Assembly (NCBI RefSeq): GCF_030813435.1
Contig: NZ_JAUSUG010000006.1
Location: 62,001 to 126,000 of the forward strand
Direction: 5' to 3'
DNA length: 64,000 nucleotides
Source: Evansella vedderi
Lineage (GTDB): Bacteria; Bacillota; Bacilli; Bacillales; Salisediminibacteriaceae
Shown: in pieces, positions 7,831 to 17,797 of the stretch
Numbering within the stretch: position 1 is the stretch's first letter
Layout: every line of letters starts with the position of its first letter
Notes under the pieces: generated by a model
What the model was told of the DNA's origin: nothing
Seen by the model: the letters and a program-made list of their open reading frames with translations, nothing else
The model's database searches: none
Position numbers and translations under genes: made by a program

Positions 7831-7860
7831 GAAGCATGGGAATTTCCCATGCTTCCTTTT
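7831..7860 (+). terminator. Rho-independent terminator
   Basis: Stem GAAGCATGGGAA / TTCCCATGCTTC followed by CTTTT directly after the Glu/Lys-rich protein gene. Confidence 0.9.
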
Positions 7861-7981
7861 AACTTTAATTCTATTAATAATTCTCTAGTCCCACTAGTAT
7901 CAGTAATTGTTATTATTAATGTAAAGATGTTTAAATCATGGGTTAAGGTCAAGATTAAAATAAGCCTCCGCAACTAACCCC

Positions 7982-8182
7982 CTAAGCTCGTCCAACACAA
8001 TCCCATCGATCATACACCATCTCTCCAACCATCATATCTATTTCCCTCGGTATTTGAGAAACAATATAATCAATAGACTCCTGATCTGCCCTATGGGCTT
8101 TTCTAAACAGTTCTGTCCAATATTCCTCTTGTTCTAGCCTAGAAATCAACTCTTTTTTCCTGAATTTTATATACAAAAACAA
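7982..8182 (-). CDS. Doubtful small ORF, possibly a gene remnant
   Basis: A 66-codon frame whose second half is protein-like (QESIDYIVSQIPREIDMM, DRWDCVGRA). It would have to start at TTG 8182, has no ribosome binding site, and a stop codon lies two codons upstream. It may be the 3' remnant of a gene. The family was not recognised. Confidence 0.3.
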   Translation of the reverse strand: MFLYIKFRKKELISRLEQEEYWTELFRKAHRADQESIDYIVSQIPREIDMMVGEMVYDRWDCVGRA

Positions 8183-8475
8183 TTACAAAATCTTATCCAC
8201 TAGGCTATATAGGGGAGAGTATTACATGGATTTACATAATGTGCTAATTATTTACTATTTCTGATATTTAGATACTAAAGTTGTATTTATAAGTCGAATA
8301 AAATCTAGTAAAATAGGTATAGTAAGTATTTCTGTAAATTTGTAGATAGTTTAGAAGAAAGTGAGGTGCCAAAAGTCTTCAAAAAAATAAACAAGTTTAG
8401 CATCTATGTCATTACATAGTTTCAAAGGGTTTTAGTATAAAAAATAGGATATAAGCATGATTTATGGAGGTCAGT

Positions 8476-10866
8476 ATGTTGCGAGTAAAAGGTATATTAA
8501 CTGCTGGATTTGTGTTTCTCCTTCTATTTGCCATCGTTTATACAAATGAAGGAAGTATTATTTCCGCATCAGAGCAATCGAAAATAACTATTATTAACGA
8601 AGAACAGTTTTATGCGAATCAAGAGTCTACATTCGAAACTTCAGCTGGTCTCGGAATTACTATCGATAATAAACATGAAATTGGCCAGGTATTTAGTAAC
8701 GGGTCTGAAGTGAGTAGTATTGAATTCGGATATATTGACCGGATTACGGAATTCGAGCTAGACGGGGAACATTATTTATTAATAGAAAACCGCAATTTAG
8801 GAAGCGGTAGTGTGTTACAATTTCAACTATTTTATACCTCAAATGAAGAGGCCATTTTAATCTATGAATCTGGGGATCTTCCAAATGGGAATGTAAAATT
8901 AGAAGGGGCAACTATTGAGGTATCTATTCCTCAATTCAAGGAAGAAGATATTCAAACAGCACCGACTGAAATAGTAATGCAACAGTTGCAAATCAATGGT
9001 CAACAAATTGTGGAGTTGGAACCGAAAGTTGTCGGCCTAGAAGAAGTTAGCGCAGAAGAACAAGTGCCGCAATTCCAATTATTTAGTGCGAGCAAAACTT
9101 TTCAAAATCCAAGTCCGTCAGAAATTAATCAGTTGTTAACGGAAAAGGCTTTGGAAAACAATATTCCTCCTGAGGTATTGAAAGCAATTGCTTGGCAAGA
9201 AAGTGGCTGGCAGCAATTTTGGCTGCAAGATCATCCTACCCATTGCACAAATCAACCCCCACGAAAACAAGGGGAGCCTGTAATTGGATGTGATGGTCGT
9301 GGGATAGGTATCCTTCAAGTAACTCCAGGGGCAACTGATTTACCGGATGATACCTTAGAAAATCGTGAGGCGTTTAAAGAGCGCTTGAAATATGATATTG
9401 AATACAATATTGATATGGGTATTCAAGTCCTCCTCCAAAAATGGCGTTGGACTGGAAATATTTTACCGAGAGTCAACGATGGTAACTGGAGAATTATTGA
9501 TAATTGGTATTTTGCTATAATGGCTTATAATGGTATGGGAAGAGTTAATGATCCCCTAATTAGCAGTAATAGACCTTTCCAAGACCGCATCTACAGTCAT
9601 ATGAGACTTTTTGGCCAATTAGCAGATTTGAAAGACTTTCCAAAAAATCAATTGAACGTTCATTATAGGGAGAACTCTCCTAATGTAATGAGGTTTACGA
9701 ATAAAATGCAATATACACTTGCTTCACCATTAACGCCGACGAAACACTTATTTAAAAATGGCGATAAGGTAAGAACAACGGCTACAGCATTAACTTTACG
9801 CTCTACTCCTGGAGGAGCAGGTGTTCAGGGTAGTAATGGAAATAGTATTATGATTCCTTATGGAGAAGTAATTACTATAACAGGAGATTTTAAATATCAA
9901 GATAATAGAAATAATCAGTTTGTCTGGTACCCAGTAAGGCGAAGCAATGGACAAACTGGATATGTAGCATCTAGCTACCTGGAGGATCCAACTGTAAAAA
10001 CAAGTGGAAGAATGTACGGGCAAACCCGTTACGAAACGGCTGTATTAATTTCACAACAAGGCTGGAATAGTTCTGATACGGTTGTCCTTGCCCGAGGTGA
10101 TGATTTTCCAGATGCCCTAACTGGTGCTCCACTAGCATATCAATTAGATGCACCAATGCTATTAACTAGAACAAATAGATTAGATAATGTAACAATCGAA
10201 GAAATAAAAAGATTAGGTGCGAAGAAAGTTGTTATTTTAGGCGGAGAACTTGCCATTAGCCAAAAAGTAGAAAATGACTTGAAAAAGCTGGAGTTAGAGA
10301 TTGATAGAATTGCAGGCAATACTAGATTTGATACGGCCAAACTTATTGCCGATCGATTAGGAAGCCAACATGATCAGGTGATCGTAATTAATGTGGATGC
10401 TTATGCAGATGCTATGGCTATTGCCCCTTATGCGGCCCGAAATGGCATTCCAATCCTATTAACCAATAGAACAAGTATTCCTAATGTAACAAAAGGGGTG
10501 TTGAATAAAGCGAAAGAAACCATTGTCCTTGGTGGAAACTTAGTTATTTCTGATTCTGTATTAAATCAATTACCGTCTATCAAGCATCATTTTGACGGAA
10601 AAACTCGCTTTGATACAGCGGTACAAATTGTGGAAGAGCTTAACTTATTTAGAAAGAATGGCTATTTAGTTACAGGCTATGATTTCGCAGATGGTTTAAC
10701 AAGTTCCGTTTTAGCTGCTAAGCACGGCGATTCCATTATTTTAACTAATACGAACAGTCTACCTAATGTTTCAAGGAACTTAATGAATGAATTCACCCAC
10801 ATCACCATGTTAGGTGGTCATCTAGCTATCTCAGATAGAGTGGTCAATGAAGTAAGACAAAGATAG
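8476..10866 (+). CDS. Secreted lytic-transglycosylase-like protein with SH3 and three CWB2 anchors
   Basis: About 796 residues. A signal peptide (residues 8-30) leads to a beta-rich N-terminal region of unknown fold (to about 200), then a lysozyme/SLT-like domain (about 205-390) with candidate catalytic Glu 242 in AIAWQESGW and GRGIGILQVTPG. An SH3-type domain follows (about 420-505, TALTLRSTPGG, VWYPVRRSNGQTGYV), then three cell-wall-binding repeat 2 units (PF04122) to the end (GQTRYETAVLISQQGW, GNTRFDTAKLIADRLG, GKTRFDTAVQIVEEL). It probably cleaves glycan strands while held to anionic wall polymer. ATG 8476 has GGAGG five bases upstream. ATG 8464 overlaps that site. Confidence 0.85.
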   Translation: MLRVKGILTAGFVFLLLFAIVYTNEGSIISASEQSKITIINEEQFYANQESTFETSAGLGITIDNKHEIGQVFSNGSEVSSIEFGYIDRITEFELDGEHYLLIENRNLGSGSVLQFQLFYTSNEEAILIYESGDLPNGNVKLEGATIEVSIPQFKEEDIQTAPTEIVMQQLQINGQQIVELEPKVVGLEEVSAEEQVPQFQLFSASKTFQNPSPSEINQLLTEKALENNIPPEVLKAIAWQESGWQQFWLQDHPTHCTNQPPRKQGEPVIGCDGRGIGILQVTPGATDLPDDTLENREAFKERLKYDIEYNIDMGIQVLLQKWRWTGNILPRVNDGNWRIIDNWYFAIMAYNGMGRVNDPLISSNRPFQDRIYSHMRLFGQLADLKDFPKNQLNVHYRENSPNVMRFTNKMQYTLASPLTPTKHLFKNGDKVRTTATALTLRSTPGGAGVQGSNGNSIMIPYGEVITITGDFKYQDNRNNQFVWYPVRRSNGQTGYVASSYLEDPTVKTSGRMYGQTRYETAVLISQQGWNSSDTVVLARGDDFPDALTGAPLAYQLDAPMLLTRTNRLDNVTIEEIKRLGAKKVVILGGELAISQKVENDLKKLELEIDRIAGNTRFDTAKLIADRLGSQHDQVIVINVDAYADAMAIAPYAARNGIPILLTNRTSIPNVTKGVLNKAKETIVLGGNLVISDSVLNQLPSIKHHFDGKTRFDTAVQIVEELNLFRKNGYLVTGYDFADGLTSSVLAAKHGDSIILTNTNSLPNVSRNLMNEFTHITMLGGHLAISDRVVNEVRQR

Positions 10867-10876
10867 AAATAAGTGT

Positions 10877-11178
10877 GAGGCTGGGACATAACTAAAGTGT
10901 TTAATCCGAAATACGAACAATACACTACCTTAGCGTAGGAAATATACGTAGACTCCTCGAAAATGTTAGCACATTTTCTTCGTGCGTGGGCAATCTCAAG
11001 GATGTGTAATCAGTGTCCTGCGGGAGCAGAGGCAGAGGTGAGACCCCACAGTGCGATAGCACGAGGAGGCTCACCAGCCGCCCGCGGAAAGCGAAGTATA
11101 TTTCCGAAGCGGGTAGATTGCACCTGCATCTAGTTTGTTCGGACTTCTTATTAGTAAAAATACTTTTATCCCAGCCTC
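10877..11178. repeat. Family A intergenic element with GAGGCTGGGA ends
   Basis: 302 bp bounded by GAGGCTGGGACATAA and its near inverse TTTTATCCCAGCCTC. The interior holds the GC-rich core (CCTGCGGGAGCAG, GAGGTGAGACC, GAGGAGGCTCACC, CCCGCGGAAAG) that recurs in six other intergenic places here. It has no coding capacity. The palindromic layout suggests a non-autonomous mobile element or a structured RNA. Confidence 0.75.
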
Positions 11179-11201
11179 TGTTTGTAAATAATTCATAGAT
11201 C

Positions 11202-11248
11202 AACAAAACACTCCCTTTCCACACAATATAGAAAGGAAGTGTTTTGTT
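11202..11248. terminator. Bidirectional terminator
   Basis: Inverted repeat AACAAAACACT-CCTTTC / GAAAGGAAGTGTTTTGTT overlapping the end of the minus-strand glycerophosphotransferase gene. Confidence 0.75.
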
Positions 11249-12425
11249 ATTTAAATACGGTTTCGACCACTCTCTTAGAGGCCTGTCCATCTTCAAGATA
11301 GGTAAATTTATCTGTAAAATCCACAGGTAATGAAAACGAATCAGACTGACTTATTTTCTTAATTTCCTCAATCAGCTCAGAAGTTTCTTTCACTAAAGGT
11401 CCTGGAGCTTCCTCTTCAAAATTAACGTAAAACCCTCGTAGGCGATCACGGTAATGTTCGATATCATATACAAAAAATAAAATAGGACGATTTAAGTTTG
11501 CATAGTCAAAGTAAACGGAAGAATAGTCCGTAATTAATAGATCGGAAATAACATAAAGCTCCCTAATATCGGAATGGTTGGAAACATCCATAGCAAAGTT
11601 TTCAAATGGAGTTAGATCGATATTTTCAGCGATCAGATAGTGGAGTCTTAGCAGAATGACATATTCATTCCCTAACTCCTCTTTTAATTTCTTTAAATCT
11701 AAATGAAGGGAAAATTTATATTTACCAACGGAATGGTATTCGTTATCCCGCCATGTTGGGGCATATAATATCACTTTTTTGTCCGCTGGTATACGTAGTT
11801 TTGTACGGATCCCTGTTACATCTTCTTGTGTATGATTGTATAAAAAATCATTTCTAGGGTACCCGCTTTCAATCATGTTCTTATGAAAGCGAAACGCCCG
11901 TTGGAATATCTCAGTGGAATACTCGTTAGGGGAAATTAAATAGTCCCAACGGCAGGATTCCATGGTGAAATTTCTTTTGTAGTTTTCTGTTGTTGTTCCA
12001 GGCATATGGACTTCTTCCATGTCCACTCCTAGCTTTTTTAAAGGAGTTCCGTGCCACGTTTGCAAATACACGGTGTTCTTTGGTTTAGGAATCCATAAGG
12101 GGAGTCTACTGTTTGATACCCAATACTGAGCCCTAGACAAGACAAACAGCCACTGTATGGAAAAGCGCTTAATCTGTTTAAGATTGTATTCTTTAAATTG
12201 CTCTTCATATCTTGGATCATAGCTCCAATAGCAATCCATCTCTTTTTTATTCCTTTGTATATATTCGTAAATGGCTCGAGGATTACAGCTGTATTGTTTG
12301 CCGAGAAAACTTTCAAACACAATCACATTCTTCTTTTTAGGCAACATACCTAAAAGGATAAAAGTTATCTTATAACCACTTTTGATAAGGGAGGATTGTT
12401 TTATTTTCGTTAATAATTTTTTCAT
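11247..12425 (-). CDS. CDP-glycerol glycerophosphotransferase family protein (short, TagB/TagF-like)
   Basis: A 392-residue protein made almost wholly of the Glyphos_transf domain (PF04464): LQTWHGTPLKKLG, ISPNEYSTEIFQ, SGYPRNDFLY, KVILYAPTWRDNEY, LLRLHY, and the late LLITDYSSVYFDYA motif. The family moves glycerol-3-phosphate from CDP-glycerol to build poly(glycerol phosphate) teichoic acid at the inner membrane face. The length fits either a primase (TagB-like) or a short polymerase, and sequence alone does not decide. It is divergent from a second, longer member, and the two probably share the 257-bp promoter region. Confidence 0.88.
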   Translation of the reverse strand: MKKLLTKIKQSSLIKSGYKITFILLGMLPKKKNVIVFESFLGKQYSCNPRAIYEYIQRNKKEMDCYWSYDPRYEEQFKEYNLKQIKRFSIQWLFVLSRAQYWVSNSRLPLWIPKPKNTVYLQTWHGTPLKKLGVDMEEVHMPGTTTENYKRNFTMESCRWDYLISPNEYSTEIFQRAFRFHKNMIESGYPRNDFLYNHTQEDVTGIRTKLRIPADKKVILYAPTWRDNEYHSVGKYKFSLHLDLKKLKEELGNEYVILLRLHYLIAENIDLTPFENFAMDVSNHSDIRELYVISDLLITDYSSVYFDYANLNRPILFFVYDIEHYRDRLRGFYVNFEEEAPGPLVKETSELIEEIKKISQSDSFSLPVDFTDKFTYLEDGQASKRVVETVFK

Positions 12426-12681
12426 TTTATTAAGCCTCTCTGATTATTAGTTGTCAAACTATTATTATAACCGAAAACCTTCATTTATTAAATTATATTA
12501 GGAAGGATAAGGCATTAAATAAGGGGTGAATTTTTTCCACATTTGTAAATGAAATGATTTGTAGATCGTATGTGTTCTGTTTTAATATATAATTGTCGGG
12601 TAATGTACTAAAATACTACAAAAAGTGACTAATTACTCAAGTTGCCTAGTACAGAGGAGTTAGGAAGGTTGTTGTGGCAAT

Positions 12682-14736
12682 ATGAATGAACAGCAGTATA
12701 ACTATAAGAAAAAACTACACATAAAGCAGGAGAAAGATTGTTTTTTCATAACTGGATGTTTAGATAAGGGTCTTCAAGTGAACAAGTTAATCGTTAAATG
12801 GAGAAACACAAAGAATACCCTAGAACTCAAATCTCCGACCCCTTCTAATACATTTCATTTTAAATTAAAGCTTATGAATAATGAATGGTTCCATCGTATA
12901 TCCAAAGGGTATGTTGACTTTTTTTTAGATGTAAGTGTAGAAGGTAATACGGAGTTATTAGAAAAGATTGTAGAAATTCATGGGGAGTCCGTAGCTGACA
13001 TTTCTAATAAAAGGGATAGGAAGTTTAAAGTAAGGTTAGGTGAATTTGAACATACATCCCTAAAAGGAATTCAAGAACTACACATTAACCATGTTCCTTC
13101 CTTATTGTATATAACAAAAAATAATAATATTTCCTTAGCAATAAATAAAAAATATAGTGTTAACCCCGAGGGAATGATCAAAGAAATTAGCTTTCATAAG
13201 GGTGTCTTTTCCATTACTGGATCCCTTTTCACAAGGAACTCAGAGGTAGAAGGGGCAACCCTTATGATGATTGGAAGAGATTCTAACCAAAGCCTTGAAT
13301 TTCCAGTGACCTATGAGCGTACGGAGGAAACACCAGAAAGGTTTGGTCTCCAAGGTTATGAATATAGAGGAGTTATTGAGCTTGAAGATAACAGCATTTC
13401 TTTATTTGACGACATATATGATGTGTTTCTCAAGCTGAAACTTGTAAATTATGATGAGCATGTGAGTTTACGTTTAAATGATCCTCATTATAAAGATCAA
13501 GCTTATTTAACTGGCATAGGCACTCATCAATATGGGGAAAATGTGTTCACAGTTGTCCCCCATATTACCCATGGGAGATATAACCTTTCCTTTGTTGTGA
13601 CGAAATTTGGAAAAGGGGAGTATAAGTACTTAAATAAATTATTACGTTGGAATTGGCTTGTCCGTCCATTCTTCCATAAGGAGCTATGGCTGGTGGGTGA
13701 GCTTCCTTATAAAGCTCAAGATACTGGATTTCACTTTTTTAAATTTATGCGCGAAAATTACCCGGAGCGAGAGGTTTATTATGTTATTGACAAAAACTCG
13801 CCGGAGTTAGGGAATGTAGAAAAGTATGGTAATGTATTATTTTATAAATCAAAAAAGCATATTTTGTATACCTTGATGGCAACTAAAATCATTACCTCCC
13901 ATCATGCAGATTATATATATCCATTAAAAGCTAAAGTTTTCAAAGATCGAATCAGGGCTAAAAAGGTTTTTTTACAGCACGGGGTGATGGGGACAAGAAA
14001 CAGTGCTCATTATTACGGAAAAGAATCCACTAGCTTTGAAACGGATCTATTCCTTGTAAGCTCTGATTTTGAAAAAGATATGATCGTTCATGATTTTGGC
14101 TATACTGCAGAAGAAGTGAAAGTAACTGGACTATCAAGGTTTGATGAATTATTTCATCATAATGTGCCGGAAAAGAAGCAATTACTAATTATCCCTACAT
14201 GGCGAGAATGGCTCACAAGAGAAGAGAAATTTTTAGAAAGCCAATATTTTAAAACATATAAAAGCTTATTAAAAAACGTGGACTTACGTCATATAGCAAA
14301 GAAGTATAAGATGCAAATCGTATTTTGCCTTCATCCAAATATGCAAAAATACACAAAACACTTAGAGAAAATGGAAGGTGTTCGGATCATTAATCAAGGC
14401 GAGGTGGATGTACAGCGCTTATTAAAAGAGAGTACACTAATGATTACGGACTATTCCAGTGTAGCCTTCGATTTCAGTTTCCTAGGAAAACCTGTACTCT
14501 ACTATCAATTTGATCAAGAGAAATTTCTGGGGGAAAGGGGATCGCACCTAAACTTAGATAAGGATCTACCGGGGCCCATTGTGAACGAAGAAGAGGAACT
14601 TTTGAAACTTTTGAACAGCTATGGAGCGTTATATTTTCAAATGAATCCCATTTATGAAAAGCGAACAAAGAAGTTTCTGAAATATAAGGATAGAAAAAAT
14701 AACCAACGGATTTTAAAGGCAGTGGAAGAGTTGTGA
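12682..14736 (+). CDS. CDP-glycerol glycerophosphotransferase family protein (long, TagF-like)
   Basis: A 684-residue protein. The first 300 residues form a beta-rich extension without a clear family (repeated GATLMMIGRDSN-type strands). Residues from about 330 are the Glyphos_transf domain: KELWLVGELPYKAQDTG, FLQHGVMGTRNS, VTGLSRFDELF, LLIIPTWREWLTREEKF, CLHPNMQKY, LMITDYSSVAFDFSFLGK and DLPGPIV. It probably polymerises the wall teichoic acid chain from CDP-glycerol. The exporter genes tagGH follow about 150 bases later behind their own promoter. ATG 12682 is the first usable start after a GTTAGGAAGG stretch. Confidence 0.88.
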   Translation: MNEQQYNYKKKLHIKQEKDCFFITGCLDKGLQVNKLIVKWRNTKNTLELKSPTPSNTFHFKLKLMNNEWFHRISKGYVDFFLDVSVEGNTELLEKIVEIHGESVADISNKRDRKFKVRLGEFEHTSLKGIQELHINHVPSLLYITKNNNISLAINKKYSVNPEGMIKEISFHKGVFSITGSLFTRNSEVEGATLMMIGRDSNQSLEFPVTYERTEETPERFGLQGYEYRGVIELEDNSISLFDDIYDVFLKLKLVNYDEHVSLRLNDPHYKDQAYLTGIGTHQYGENVFTVVPHITHGRYNLSFVVTKFGKGEYKYLNKLLRWNWLVRPFFHKELWLVGELPYKAQDTGFHFFKFMRENYPEREVYYVIDKNSPELGNVEKYGNVLFYKSKKHILYTLMATKIITSHHADYIYPLKAKVFKDRIRAKKVFLQHGVMGTRNSAHYYGKESTSFETDLFLVSSDFEKDMIVHDFGYTAEEVKVTGLSRFDELFHHNVPEKKQLLIIPTWREWLTREEKFLESQYFKTYKSLLKNVDLRHIAKKYKMQIVFCLHPNMQKYTKHLEKMEGVRIINQGEVDVQRLLKESTLMITDYSSVAFDFSFLGKPVLYYQFDQEKFLGERGSHLNLDKDLPGPIVNEEEELLKLLNSYGALYFQMNPIYEKRTKKFLKYKDRKNNQRILKAVEEL

Positions 14737-14750
14737 TTCAGATTTCAAGG

Positions 14751-14783
14751 TAAAGGGGAGGGGAAAAGTCACTTCCCTTTATT
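14751..14783 (+). terminator. Probable terminator
   Basis: Stem AAAGGGGA / TTCCCTTT followed by ATTT just after the long TagF-like gene. The stem is short and a T-rich tract follows. Confidence 0.5.
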
Positions 14784-14798
14784 TCTAACATTTGTTTA

Positions 14799-14827
14799 TT
14801 GTTTTTTTTAATGCTAATTAGTATAAT
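14799..14827 (+). promoter_or_regulatory. Probable SigA promoter of tagGH
   Basis: TTGTTT, 17 bases, TATAAT, located 55 bases before the tagG ATG. Confidence 0.55.
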
Positions 14828-14882
14828 TTGATAGGTATTGTTTTAGGATGATGAACGTTTTATAAATAGAAAGGATACCACT

Positions 14883-15704
14883 ATGAAATCAGTTTTTACT
14901 GTAATTGGAGAGCAAATTAAACATTTCTATTTAATTCGCAGACTGTCCATATATGAAATGAAAAGCTCAAACAATAATAACTATTTAGGGATGGCCTGGG
15001 AGGTTATCCATCCATTAATTCAAGTTGTTATTTATTGGTTTGTTTTTGGATATGGTATAAGGCAACGGGAGCCAATTGAAGTTGCAGATGGAATGTTGGT
15101 ACCATTTCTTCAATGGATGCTGCCAGGTATAATTGTTTGGTTTTTCTTTTATCAATCAACCATTCAAGGGTCCAAATCCATTTATTCCAAATTGGGTATG
15201 CTGTCAAAAATGAATTTCCCAATGAGTGTCATACCTAATATTGTTATATTTTCTCAGTTTTATATTCACATCATTATGCTTGCTATTACATTTCTAGTTT
15301 TGAATATTTCAGGCTATTTCGTGTCCATCTATTATTTACAGCTAGTTTACTTTATTTTTGCAACCTTTGCTTTTACTTTCGCGTTGGCCTTAATAACATC
15401 TACCTTATCTACGATTGTCCGTGATGTGCACATGTTATTAAATGCCACTTTGAGGATGGTATTATACTTATCCCCAATTCTATGGACCATTTCAACCTTA
15501 CCTGAATCGGTTCAAATTATCATGAAAATTAACCCTTTATATTATATAATTGAAGGTTATCGATCCGCATTTCTGGGGTTAGGCTGGTATTTTATCGAAC
15601 AATGGCAATATACCCTATACTTTTGGGGGGTTACTTTACTATTGTTAACCATTGGAGCCAGCATCCATATTAAGTTTAGAAGGCATTTTATCGATTTTCT
15701 ATAA
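14883..15704 (+). CDS. tagG: Teichoic acid export ABC transporter permease TagG
   Basis: A 273-residue ABC-2 type permease with six predicted membrane segments. Characteristic TagG text: LSIYEMKSSNNNNYLGMAWE, QWMLPGIIVWFFFYQ, KMNFPMSVIPN and YLSPILWTIS. With TagH it flips undecaprenyl-linked wall teichoic acid to the outer membrane face. Its stop lies 16 bases before the tagH start, so the two are co-transcribed. Length and topology are normal for the family. Confidence 0.93.
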   Translation: MKSVFTVIGEQIKHFYLIRRLSIYEMKSSNNNNYLGMAWEVIHPLIQVVIYWFVFGYGIRQREPIEVADGMLVPFLQWMLPGIIVWFFFYQSTIQGSKSIYSKLGMLSKMNFPMSVIPNIVIFSQFYIHIIMLAITFLVLNISGYFVSIYYLQLVYFIFATFAFTFALALITSTLSTIVRDVHMLLNATLRMVLYLSPILWTISTLPESVQIIMKINPLYYIIEGYRSAFLGLGWYFIEQWQYTLYFWGVTLLLLTIGASIHIKFRRHFIDFL

Positions 15705-15720
15705 AACGGAAGTGATAACT

Positions 15721-16512
15721 ATGGAGAAGTCTATCGTACTAAAAAATGTTTCCAAAAAATATAAGTTATACTCGAGGCCGAAAGAACGAGTCCTGGATAT
15801 AATATTGCCTAAAAATTATGGTGAGGACTTCTTTGCCCTCCGTAATATTAATTTTGAAGCAAACAAAGGGGAAGTTATTGGGTTTGTTGGTGTTAATGGA
15901 TCCGGTAAATCCACTTTATCCAATATTATTGCTGGCATTGTTCCCGAAACCAGTGGTACTGTTGATGTTAGAGGTGTTGCTTCCTTAATTGCTGTTAATT
16001 CAGGATTAAAGAAAGATTTATCAGGGCGAGATAATATTGAGTTGAAATGCTTAATGCTTGGTTTCTCCAAGAAGGAGATTCAAGAAATGGAGCAGGAAAT
16101 TATTGAATTTGCTGAATTAGAGCGGTTTATTGATCAGCCTGTAAAGTCCTATTCCAGTGGGATGAAATCCCGTCTTGGATTTGCCATTTCCACAAAAATT
16201 GACCCTGATATTCTTATCATTGATGAAGCATTGTCTGTAGGAGATAAAGCATTTGCCCATAAAAGCTTAGAAAAAATGAAAGAATTTAAAGAGCAAGGAA
16301 AGACAATGATCTTTGTTAGTCACTCAAATGAACAAATTAAGGAATTCTGTGAGAAGGTTCTTTGGTTGGAGTTTGGTCAAGTAAAGGCCTATGGTACTGT
16401 CGAGGAAATTATCCCAGAATATGAAAAGTTCTTGAAAAAATTCAAGAAGATGTCTAAAAAGGAAAAAGAGAAATACCGTGAAGAATCCCTACTTAACTTT
16501 AGTAAGGTCTAG
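15721..16512 (+). CDS. tagH: Teichoic acid export ATP-binding protein TagH (nucleotide-binding domain only)
   Basis: A 263-residue ABC ATPase with Walker A GVNGSGKST, signature YSSGMKSRLGFA, Walker B ILIIDEAL and a switch His in FVSHS. It powers TagG. B. subtilis TagH has an additional C-terminal half (membrane segment and extracellular domain). Here the protein stops after the ATPase domain and a basic helix (FLKKFKKMSKKEKEKYR), like the shorter TarH type. ATG 15721 is preferred because GGAAGTGA precedes it, while a longer reading would run into tagG. Confidence 0.93.
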   Translation: MEKSIVLKNVSKKYKLYSRPKERVLDIILPKNYGEDFFALRNINFEANKGEVIGFVGVNGSGKSTLSNIIAGIVPETSGTVDVRGVASLIAVNSGLKKDLSGRDNIELKCLMLGFSKKEIQEMEQEIIEFAELERFIDQPVKSYSSGMKSRLGFAISTKIDPDILIIDEALSVGDKAFAHKSLEKMKEFKEQGKTMIFVSHSNEQIKEFCEKVLWLEFGQVKAYGTVEEIIPEYEKFLKKFKKMSKKEKEKYREESLLNFSKV

Positions 16513-16532
16513 CACTGCACTGTTTCCTAAGA

Positions 16533-16578
16533 GTTCAGGGTGTGATTAAAACAATCATCCCTGAATTCTTGTTTTTTT
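16533..16578 (+). terminator. Terminator of tagGH
   Basis: Stem GTTCAGGGTGTGATT / AATCATCCCTGAAT with a GTTTTTTT tail. Confidence 0.85.
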
Positions 16579-16683
16579 AATTAATATTTTGTAAATATAT
16601 GTGAACTTTTATTGACTTATGGTAAAGTTTATTAAGATTGTGTATAATTGATAGGTCAAGTTGTGGATTGTGAGGTGAACAAC

Positions 16684-17748
16684 ATGTTGTATATCACACT
16701 ATTGGTATGTTTGGTCTTATCCTTTGTGATTACACCTTTCATTATAAAATTAGCCTTTAAAATTGGTGCTACTGATTGTCCTGATAATCGGAAAGTGCAT
16801 ACAAAAGTAATGCCTAGAATGGGAGGTTTGGCCATCTACGTGAGTTTTCTCGTAGGGTCCTTGTTGATTAGCCCTGCCGATCCGTTTCATTATTCCATTT
16901 TAATAGGCTCATTTGTCATTGTACTAGTGGGTGTGTTGGATGATATTTACAATTTGTCTGCCAAGATGAAGCTTGCAGGTCAAATTACTGCCGCATTAAT
17001 TGTAATTATATACGGTGGCTTACAAATAGAATTTATTAATCTCCCATTTGGTGGTGTGTTGGAATTTGGATTGTTAAGTATTCCAATAACACTCTTTTGG
17101 ATAGTGGCTATCACTAATGCCATTAATTTAATTGATGGACTGGATGGCTTAGCTGCTGGAGTTTCGGCGATTGCCTTAGTAACATTAGGGGCTATGGCCG
17201 TTATCATGGGTAACTATTACGTAATTATTATTGCCTTAGTATTATTAGCCAGCACGTTAGGGTTTCTTTACTTTAACTTTCATCCAGCTAAGATCTTTAT
17301 GGGTGATACAGGGGCCTTATTCTTAGGCTATATGATTGCTGTTTTATCTTTACTAGGTTTTAAGAATATTACCTTAGTGGCCTTGATTATTCCTGTCCTT
17401 ATCTTAGGTGTTCCTATTGCCGATACGATTTTTGCTATTATTAGACGTAGAATAAGTAAAATTCCATTTTATGTTCCCGATCGTTCCCATCTGCACCATT
17501 CGTTACTGGATTATGGCTTCTCGCACAGACAAACAGTATTAATTATTTATTTGTTTAGTGCTATTTTTAGTATTGCAGCTATACTATTTTCGATGGCAAC
17601 AGTTTGGGGAGCTATCGTCATTATTTTAATAATGTTAATAGCCCTAGAATTGTTAGTTGAAGTTTTGGGGTTAATAAATAAAAATTACAGACCCATATTA
17701 AATTTTTTGAGTCTGTATAAGTCTCGTTTTATTAAAGATAATAATTAA
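16684..17748 (+). CDS. tagO: Undecaprenyl-phosphate GlcNAc-1-phosphate transferase TagO/WecA
   Basis: About 354 residues, polytopic, MraY/WecA family (PF00953). Motifs: GATDCPDNRKVHTKVMPRMG near the N-terminus, VGVLDDIYNLS, NAINLIDGLDGLAAG with catalytic Asp residues, KIFMGDTGALFLGY, and DRSHLHHSLLDYG. It loads GlcNAc-phosphate onto undecaprenyl phosphate, the first step of wall teichoic acid and related polymers. ATG 16684 follows GTGAGGTGAAC. A close paralogue lies at 31563-32627. Confidence 0.92.
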   Translation: MLYITLLVCLVLSFVITPFIIKLAFKIGATDCPDNRKVHTKVMPRMGGLAIYVSFLVGSLLISPADPFHYSILIGSFVIVLVGVLDDIYNLSAKMKLAGQITAALIVIIYGGLQIEFINLPFGGVLEFGLLSIPITLFWIVAITNAINLIDGLDGLAAGVSAIALVTLGAMAVIMGNYYVIIIALVLLASTLGFLYFNFHPAKIFMGDTGALFLGYMIAVLSLLGFKNITLVALIIPVLILGVPIADTIFAIIRRRISKIPFYVPDRSHLHHSLLDYGFSHRQTVLIIYLFSAIFSIAAILFSMATVWGAIVIILIMLIALELLVEVLGLINKNYRPILNFLSLYKSRFIKDNN

Positions 17749-17762
17749 ATTTTTTAATAGTA

Positions 17763-17797
17763 CCCTAAAGCTTTATTAGCTTTAGGGGCTTTTTTAT
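17763..17797 (+). terminator. Terminator of tagO
   Basis: Stem CCCTAAAGC / GCTTTAGGGG with a TTTTTTATTT tail. Confidence 0.9.

Noticed and set aside
8226-8264. 12-codon frame behind GGGGAGAG upstream of the transglycosylase-like gene
   Set aside because: Good binding site but too short and without any other sign of a leader peptide.
16612-16648. TTGACT...TATAAT as tagO promoter
   Set aside because: The spacer is 25 bases, too long for a SigA promoter.
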